Shown: positions 58,988 to 64,000 of the stretch, in pieces
Layout of the letters: the number at the start of each line of letters is the position of its first letter
Position numbering within the stretch: position 1 is the first letter of the stretch
Source of the DNA: AC-51 sp963749895
Lineage (GTDB): Bacteria > Actinomycetota > UBA4738 > HRBIN12
Reading direction: 5' to 3'
Assembly (NCBI GenBank): GCA_963749895.1
Contig: CAVVOG010000001.1
Location: 124,001 to 188,000, forward strand
DNA: 64,000 nucleotides
The notes under the pieces: model-generated
Database searches by the model: none
What the model saw: only the letters and a program-made list of their open reading frames with translations
Told to the model about the DNA's origin: nothing
Program-made: the position numbers and the translations under genes

Positions 58988-60184
58988 ATGACGAGCGTGC
59001 CCGCGGCGGCGACGGGCGGGCGCGCCACCGTTCGCCGACGCGCGTTTCCCCTGCTCGCCGCCTACTGGTCCTTCGGTCAGTTCTGGGGCGTCTTCACGAT
59101 CTTGCTGCTGGAATTCCAGTCACGGCACGCGCTCTCCGACGCCCAGGTGGGGCTCCACCTGATGCTGCTGTCGATCGTCGCGATCGTGTCGATGCTCGTG
59201 ATCGCGCCGCGGATGCAGCCATGGCCGTTGGCACGGAGCACGTCGCTCGCGCTGGCGACCCTCGGGGTCGGCTCGCTGGCGTTCGGGACGGTATCGACCT
59301 GGTTGCTGCCCCTCGCCGGGCTCCTGGTCGGCGCCGGCAACGCGTTCATCGACATCTACCTGAACGTGGCGGCCCAACGGGCCGAGGTCGAGACGCGCCG
59401 ACCCGTGCTCCAGTGGCTCCACGCGTGCTACGCGCTCGGCGGGATGACCGGTGCGGCGGTCGCGGGGGTCCTGCGGACCGCCGGCGTCGACTTCCGGTGG
59501 GGGTTCGCCTACGTGGGCCTCGCCTTGGCAGCCACCGCCGCGTGGAACGCACGGACGGCGCCCCGGGATCGCCAGGCCAGGGAGCATGCTTCGGCCTTCT
59601 CGCTCGCCGCGCTGTTCCGGACGCCCTTCCTGTGGATCCCTGCCCTCGCGCTCCTCGGGGCGTTCCTGGTCGAAGGCTCGCTCGACGTGTGGGCCGGCCT
59701 GTACCTGCGCGAAGAGCTGGGGGCATCGGCGCTCGTGGCGGCGGGCGCGTTCATGGCCTTCAGCGGCGCAGCGTTCGTCGGACGGCTCTTCGCCGGACGT
59801 GTCCTGTTCGGCCTGGGACGGCGCGCGACGATCGTCATCTCCGGGGTCGGCTCCGGGGCCGCGGGCCTCGTGGCCGTCCTCACCGACAGCCCCACGGTCG
59901 TCGCCGTGGCCTTCCTGGTCCTCGGCTTCGCCCTGTCGGCAGCGGCGCCGGCCGGCTTCGGCCTGGTCGAAGAGGCACGCGACGAGGACCCGGGCGCCGC
60001 GATCGCGGGTGTGACGACGATCGGCTACTCCGGGTTCGTCTGGAGCCCGGTCGTGATCGGCGCGATCGCGAGCGCATGGGGCCTGCGCATGGCGATGGGG
60101 TTCATCGTCGCGTGCACCCTCGCGATCGTCGTCGCCGGACTGCTCGCCCCGCGCGACCGGCCCGAGGTCACCCGCCCAGGTTGA
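58988..60184 (+). CDS. Major facilitator superfamily transporter
   Basis: 398 residues with about twelve hydrophobic helices: FPLLAAYWSFGQFWGVFTIL first, VVAVAFLVLGFALSAAAPAG late. The segment GLLVGAGNAFIDIYLNVAAQ and LHACYALGGMTGAAVAGVLR resembles sugar/drug MFS proteins of the FucP/YbjJ-like group. Substrate unknown. Leaderless promoter predicted. Converges on the aldehyde dehydrogenase with a 17-base overlap. Confidence 0.88.
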   Translation: MTSVPAAATGGRATVRRRAFPLLAAYWSFGQFWGVFTILLLEFQSRHALSDAQVGLHLMLLSIVAIVSMLVIAPRMQPWPLARSTSLALATLGVGSLAFGTVSTWLLPLAGLLVGAGNAFIDIYLNVAAQRAEVETRRPVLQWLHACYALGGMTGAAVAGVLRTAGVDFRWGFAYVGLALAATAAWNARTAPRDRQAREHASAFSLAALFRTPFLWIPALALLGAFLVEGSLDVWAGLYLREELGASALVAAGAFMAFSGAAFVGRLFAGRVLFGLGRRATIVISGVGSGAAGLVAVLTDSPTVVAVAFLVLGFALSAAAPAGFGLVEEARDEDPGAAIAGVTTIGYSGFVWSPVVIGAIASAWGLRMAMGFIVACTLAIVVAGLLAPRDRPEVTRPG

Positions 60185-61619
60185 TGTAGACCGCCTTGTC
60201 CTCCAGGAAATCGTCGATCCCGTGCTTGCCCAGCTCGCGGCCGATCCCGGAGCGCTTGTACCCGCCCCACGGCATCTCGGTCGGCGCCGGCTGCGAATCG
60301 TTGATCCAGATGATGCCGGCGCGCAGGGCACGTGCGGTGGTGATCGCCTTCGCGAGATCGCGCGTCCAGATCGCCGCCGCGAGCCCGTACTCGCTGTCGT
60401 TGGCGATCGCGATCGCCTCCTCGGGTGTGTCGAACGGGATCACCGCCATGACGGGTCCGAAGATCTCCTCGCGCGCGATCGTCATGTCGTTCGTGACGTC
60501 GGTGAAGATCGTGGGGGGGACCCAGTAGCCACCGGCGAGCGCCGGCTCCGTCGGGACCTCACCCTCCACGGCGACGGTCGCCTCACCACGACCGACCTCG
60601 AGGTACCCGTCGATCACGGCCTTCTGCTCCGGGCTCACGATCGGCCCCATCGTCGTGGCCTCGTCGAGCGGGTCACCGAGTCGGATCGCCTTCGCACGGT
60701 CGCTCATCGCCTGCAGGGCCTCGTCGTAGATGCTCCGCTCGATCAGGACGCGGCTCCCCGCGCTGCAGATCTCGCCCTGGTTCCAGAAGATCCCGTTGCA
60801 CGAGCCCTGGACGGCGGCCTCGAAGTCCGCGTCCGCGTAGACGATGTTCGGCGACTTGCCGCCCAGCTCCAGCGAGACCCGCTTCATCGTCGCGGCGCTC
60901 TCGCGCATGATCCACGTCCCCACCGCCGTCGAGCCCGTCAGGCTGACCTTGTCGACGAGCGGGCTCTGGACGAGATGCGCGCCGGCCACCGATCCCGCGC
61001 CGGTGAGCACGTTGAGGACGCCGGGCGGGAGGCCCGCCTCCTCGAGGATCTTCGCGAGCTCGATCGCGGTGAACGGCGTGTACGACGCCGGCTTCAGGAC
61101 GATCGTGCACCCGGCCGCGATCGCCGGCGCGACCTTCTGGGTCGCCATCATCATGGGGTAGTTCCAGGGCGGGATCGCCGCGACGACTCCGACCGGTTCG
61201 CGAAGGACCATCGTCATCGCGTCCGTCCCGAGTGTCTGGACCTCGCCCGAGAGCTTCGTGGCCCAGCCCCCGTAGTACTCGAGCATGAAGGACACCTCGC
61301 GGATGTCCTCCCGCGCCTCGGTGATCGGCTTCCCGTTGTCCCTCGACTCCAGACGTGAGAGACGCTCGTGCTCACGCATCACGATCTCGGCCGCGCGCAG
61401 GAGGATCCGCCCGCGATCCCGCTCGGGGGTCCCCGGCCACCACAGGCCATCGTCGAAGGTGCGCCGGGCCGCCGCGATCGCGAGGTCGGCGTCGGCCGCC
61501 GAGCACGCCGGCGCGGTGGCGATCACCTCGCCCGTGGCCGGGTTGTGCACGTCGAAGCGGGCGCCGTCGATCGCATCCACCCACTTCCCGTCGATGTAGC
61601 TCTGCAGGACCTCCAACAC
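60168..61619 (-). CDS. NAD(P)-dependent aldehyde dehydrogenase
   Basis: 483 residues from GTG 61619, with GGGAGGCGAG upstream. Oxidises an aldehyde to the acid. Catalytic Glu in SLELGGKSPNIVYADADFEA and Cys in NQGEICSAGSRVLIE; nucleotide site VSLTGSTAVGTWI; PWNYPMMMATQKVAPAIAAG. Resembles betaine-aldehyde and related dehydrogenases, which would fit the betaine genes in the window, but no choline dehydrogenase accompanies it. Substrate not determined. Confidence 0.92.
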   Translation of the reverse strand: MLEVLQSYIDGKWVDAIDGARFDVHNPATGEVIATAPACSAADADLAIAAARRTFDDGLWWPGTPERDRGRILLRAAEIVMREHERLSRLESRDNGKPITEAREDIREVSFMLEYYGGWATKLSGEVQTLGTDAMTMVLREPVGVVAAIPPWNYPMMMATQKVAPAIAAGCTIVLKPASYTPFTAIELAKILEEAGLPPGVLNVLTGAGSVAGAHLVQSPLVDKVSLTGSTAVGTWIMRESAATMKRVSLELGGKSPNIVYADADFEAAVQGSCNGIFWNQGEICSAGSRVLIERSIYDEALQAMSDRAKAIRLGDPLDEATTMGPIVSPEQKAVIDGYLEVGRGEATVAVEGEVPTEPALAGGYWVPPTIFTDVTNDMTIAREEIFGPVMAVIPFDTPEEAIAIANDSEYGLAAAIWTRDLAKAITTARALRAGIIWINDSQPAPTEMPWGGYKRSGIGRELGKHGIDDFLEDKAVYINLGG

Positions 61620-61736
61620 CGGTCTCGCCTCCCTCGTCGGACACGCACGGACACCGCCGACCTCCGTCGACGCACGGAAGGCTAGCGACGCCGACGGACA
61701 CCCGGGCAGGGCCGCCAGGGCCGGTCGAGCCGGGAC

Positions 61737-62036
61737 CTACGAACCGGGCTCGAACGACTCCCACTCGCCGTCGAACCACTCGGGGTCCTCGGCGAGGTGG
61801 GCACGGAACTCGACGTACCGCTCATGCTGCGCGGGATCGTCGGCGTTGGCCCGGTACGCGTCGCGATCGGTGAAGAACACCGCGACCCAGACATCGTCGC
61901 CCCCACCGTCGGGCGTGAGCAGGTGTGAGGACACGAACCCCGTCGCGGGCTCGTACTCGCCCTCGGCGAGCGCATCCCGGAACGCCTCCCTCGTAGAACC
62001 CGGTGCCAGACGGCCGTGCATGATCGTTCCGTACAT
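61737..62036 (-). CDS. Antibiotic-biosynthesis-monooxygenase-like small protein
   Basis: 99 residues, ATG 62036 preceded by GAGGGGGGAG. Dimeric alpha-beta barrel pattern: MYGTIMHGRLAPGSTREAFR, GFVSSHLLTPDGGGDDVWVA, VFFTDRDAYRANADDPAQHE. Members act on small aromatic or reactive metabolites, or only bind them. Same strand as and downstream of the SDR gene; 117 bases before the aldehyde dehydrogenase start. Confidence 0.7.
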   Translation of the reverse strand: MYGTIMHGRLAPGSTREAFRDALAEGEYEPATGFVSSHLLTPDGGGDDVWVAVFFTDRDAYRANADDPAQHERYVEFRAHLAEDPEWFDGEWESFEPGS

Positions 62037-62101
62037 CGATCTCCCCCCTCGATCCATCGGTACCCGCCGAGCCTACGCCGGTGCGAGCGCGGCCGGAACC
62101 C

Positions 62102-62905
62102 CTACGGCTCGAGATCGGGGGGATGCTCGCCGAGGCCCCAGGCGTCGGTCCCACCGTCGACGACGACGGTCGTGCCCGTGATGTAGGCACCGCCCGCCGA
62201 CGCGAGGAACGCGATCGTCGCGGCGACCTCCTCGGCCGACCCGGCACGCTTCATCGGCACCTGGGTGGCGTACTCGTCGACGAGGTCTTGGCCCCCGTAC
62301 CCGAGGACCCCTTCCGTCTGGATCAGCCCGCACGAGACGCACACCGCACGGATGTTGAACTTCGACCACTCCAGGGCGATGCCGGCCGCGAAGGTCTCGA
62401 GGGCCGAACGAGCCATCGACGAGTGCACCATGAGGGGGACGCCCCGACGCGGGCTGAACCCGAGGAACGTGACGAACCCGGAACGCTGCGGGATCATCCA
62501 CCGGTTCGCCACCCGCTGCGTCACGTCCCACACCGCGTCGACGTTCAGCCGGTGGACCGCCCGCATCCCCTTGAGCGAGGTCTGCTCGAGCGGGGCGGGG
62601 AACTGCCCGCCTGCGTTGTTCACGAGCACGTCGACGCGTCCGTACCGTTCGTCGACCGCGTCGAGGAAGGCCGCGAGCTGCTCGGGGTCACGGACGTCGC
62701 AGGTCATCGACAGGCAGGCTTCGCCCAATTCCTCCTCGACGGCAGTCACCGGCTCTGGCCGACGTCCGCAGATCGCGACCTTCGCCCCCGTGCGCACGAA
62801 CTCCCGCGCCGTGGCCCGGCCGATCCCGGTCCCGCCACCGGTGATGAGGGCGATCGCACCTTCGTGCGCGTCGGTCGACAGCGGGGAGCGGAACGCCTCT
62901 ACCAT
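62102..62905 (-). CDS. Short-chain dehydrogenase/reductase with atypical active site
   Basis: 267 residues. Rossmann fold with NAD(P) motif ALITGGGTGIGRATAREF, CDVRD, VDVLVNNAGGQFPA and a C-terminal ITGTTVVVDGGTDAWG. Where the family has the catalytic Tyr-x-x-x-Lys, counted back from IALEW, this protein reads Ser-x-x-x-Arg (HSSMARSALETFAAGIALEW). So standard carbonyl reduction is unlikely; relatives among enoyl-CoA reductases show similar loss. Divergent from the alpha/beta hydrolase with only 9 bases between start codons. Confidence 0.85.
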   Translation of the reverse strand: MVEAFRSPLSTDAHEGAIALITGGGTGIGRATAREFVRTGAKVAICGRRPEPVTAVEEELGEACLSMTCDVRDPEQLAAFLDAVDERYGRVDVLVNNAGGQFPAPLEQTSLKGMRAVHRLNVDAVWDVTQRVANRWMIPQRSGFVTFLGFSPRRGVPLMVHSSMARSALETFAAGIALEWSKFNIRAVCVSCGLIQTEGVLGYGGQDLVDEYATQVPMKRAGSAEEVAATIAFLASAGGAYITGTTVVVDGGTDAWGLGEHPPDLEP

Positions 62906-62914
62906 GCCCGAAGT

Positions 62915-63781
62915 ATGGCGGAGACCTGGCGCGACGTGGAGGTCGAACCCGGGGTCCGGCTCGCGGTCCGCAGCCTCCCCGACCCGGGCACCGGCGCTCC
63001 GCCGCTGGTCCTGCACCACGGGCTCGCATCGTCGCAGCGGATCTGGGACCTGACGATCCCGTACCTCTCCGCCCACCATCGCGTCGTGACCTTCGACGCC
63101 CGCGGACACGGTCGATCGTCGAAACCGTCGGGCGGGTACGGATTCGATCGGACGTCCGCCGACCTGCGCGCGGTGATCACGGCGCTGAGGCTCCGGCACC
63201 CGCTGGTCGTCGGGCACTCGTGGGGGGCGATGGTCACCCTCGAGGCCGCGATCCGTTCCCCTCGGACGTTCGGCGGGATCGTCCTGGTGGACGGCGGCGT
63301 GACGCCTATGCGGCGCTCCTTCGCGACCTGGAAGGACGCGAAGGAGGCGCTCGCCCCGCCGCGGCTGGCGGGCACGCCCGTCGAGGAGTTCCGCGCGATG
63401 ATCCGCACGTTCTTCGCGGACTTCGTCGAGGTCACCCCCGACGTCGAGGAGATCGTGCTCTCCGTGATGCGCGTCGACCGGTCGGGACGGATCCGGCCGA
63501 ACCTCTCGCGTACGAACCACTTCTCGATCCTCCGTGCGATCTGGCTCCAAGATCCGATCACGCTCCACGCTCGACTTCGCGTCCCCAGCCTCGCGATCTT
63601 GGCTCACTGCGCCGGGGACGTGGGGTGGGAGGAGGCCAAGCGTCGGGCGACCGCCGAGCTGCGGGCGGTGGGAGCCCCGACCCGGGTCAGCTGGATCGAG
63701 GGGATCCACGACGTCCCGCTGCAGCACCCGCGGGAGCTGGCCGCTCGTATCCGGCGTTCCGCGAACGCCGCCGTACGATAG
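62915..63781 (+). CDS. Alpha/beta hydrolase
   Basis: 288 residues. VLHHGLASSQRIWD (oxyanion region), VTFDARGHGRSSKP, nucleophile elbow VVGHSWGAMVTLEA (Ser in GHSWG), and a late His in GIHDVPLQHP. The acid is probably in the LAILAHCAGDVGW segment. Lipase/esterase or C-C hydrolase chemistry; substrate unknown. TACCAT lies 9 bases before the ATG and overlaps the SDR start codon on the other strand. Confidence 0.87.
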   Translation: MAETWRDVEVEPGVRLAVRSLPDPGTGAPPLVLHHGLASSQRIWDLTIPYLSAHHRVVTFDARGHGRSSKPSGGYGFDRTSADLRAVITALRLRHPLVVGHSWGAMVTLEAAIRSPRTFGGIVLVDGGVTPMRRSFATWKDAKEALAPPRLAGTPVEEFRAMIRTFFADFVEVTPDVEEIVLSVMRVDRSGRIRPNLSRTNHFSILRAIWLQDPITLHARLRVPSLAILAHCAGDVGWEEAKRRATAELRAVGAPTRVSWIEGIHDVPLQHPRELAARIRRSANAAVR

Positions 63782-63785
63782 ACGC

Positions 63786-64000
63786 ATGGTGGTCCTGGTC
63801 TTCCTCCTGATCCTGCTCGCGATCGCCGGTCTCCTCGGCACGGTCCTGAAGGCGGTCGCCTTCCTCGTCCTGGCCGGGGTCCTCGGACTCACGGCGCTCG
63901 CGTTCGGCGGCTACCTCGCGTTCCGTCACGCGGTCCGCAAGGCTCAACGCGAACTCGACCGTGCGTCGACCGAGGTCAAGGTGGGACGCATCTACCGGAC
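63786..64000 (+). CDS. Small membrane protein (3' end outside window)
   Basis: Open frame from ATG 63786 to the window edge, 71 full codons. Starts VVLVFLLILLAIAGLLGTVL, a second hydrophobic segment AFLVLAGVLGLTALAFGGYL, then a basic amphipathic stretch RHAVRKAQRELDRASTEVKV. TACGAT at 63774-63779, overlapping the hydrolase stop, sits 6 bases before the ATG. Not recognised; full length unknown. Confidence 0.6.
   Translation, partial: MVVLVFLLILLAIAGLLGTVLKAVAFLVLAGVLGLTALAFGGYLAFRHAVRKAQRELDRASTEVKVGRIYR

Noticed and set aside
1..64000. rRNA, tRNA, CRISPR arrays, insertion sequences, phage genes
   Set aside because: Scanned by eye on both strands. No cloverleaf-like CCA-ended sequence, regularly spaced repeat, transposase motif or integrase motif was found; a dedicated tRNA and repeat search would settle this.

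Overview
The window is one continuous stretch of very GC-rich bacterial DNA. Coding density is high, there are many 4-base ATGA/GTGA stop-start overlaps, GTG starts are common, and most third codon positions are G or C. Lipoproteins with AC/GC lipoboxes, Tat-exported binding proteins, an actinobacterial-type xylose isomerase and many apparently leaderless promoters (TANNNT followed 6-9 bases later by ATG) all fit a high-GC Actinomycetota. I cannot name the class. I see no rRNA, tRNA, CRISPR array, insertion sequence or phage gene.

Layout. 1-2629: tail of a polyamine-type ABC operon (two permeases, ATPase). 2755-12970: a xylose locus (ROK regulator, XylF-like lipoprotein, XylG, XylH, xylose isomerase, epimerase-like protein) that runs with start-stop overlaps into an FG-GAP/UnbV lipoprotein and a vanadium-haloperoxidase-like protein. 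12949-16240: two Gfo/Idh/MocA oxidoreductases and an acyl-CoA dehydrogenase, on the minus strand. 16282-16928: a Phd/VapC-type toxin-antitoxin pair. 17032-23047: homocysteine methyltransferase, serine hydrolase, a HicB-DinB fusion, an amidase, a cysteine-synthase-like enzyme and an IclR regulator. 23151-28116: heterotetrameric sarcosine oxidase (soxB, soxD, soxA, soxG) with a YjbR-type gene inserted. 28109-32144: PLP decarboxylase, CocE-type hydrolase and a small unknown. 32149-35651: MacAB-like export operon with a repeat lipoprotein. 35732-49026: C1/betaine island. 49146-52947: DMT transporter, ADP-forming acyl-CoA synthetase and enoyl-CoA hydratase. 53155-58908: second polyamine-type ABC system with two tandem binding proteins. 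58988-64000: MFS transporter, aldehyde dehydrogenase, monooxygenase-like protein, SDR, alpha/beta hydrolase and a small membrane protein cut by the window edge.

The most coherent biology is methylated-amine catabolism. An OpuA-type importer (47995-49026, 45893-47995, 44886-45896) would bring in glycine betaine. An operon on the same strand (44731 down to 36723) encodes dimethylglycine oxidase, a corrinoid protein, a small 'virulence factor' family protein, a methyl-corrinoid:tetrahydrofolate-type methyltransferase, a RamA-like reductive activator and an MttB-family methyltransferase; metF follows. With sarcosine oxidase at 23151-28116 this could take betaine to dimethylglycine, sarcosine and glycine while feeding methyl groups into folate. 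The MttB-family gene carries a single-base frameshift that creates an in-frame TAG close to the site where archaeal MttB carries pyrrolysine. The frame that follows shows this is a +1 shift and not amber readthrough. Matching GTTGCG-N5-CGCAAC inverted repeats lie upstream of both the importer and the demethylation operon.
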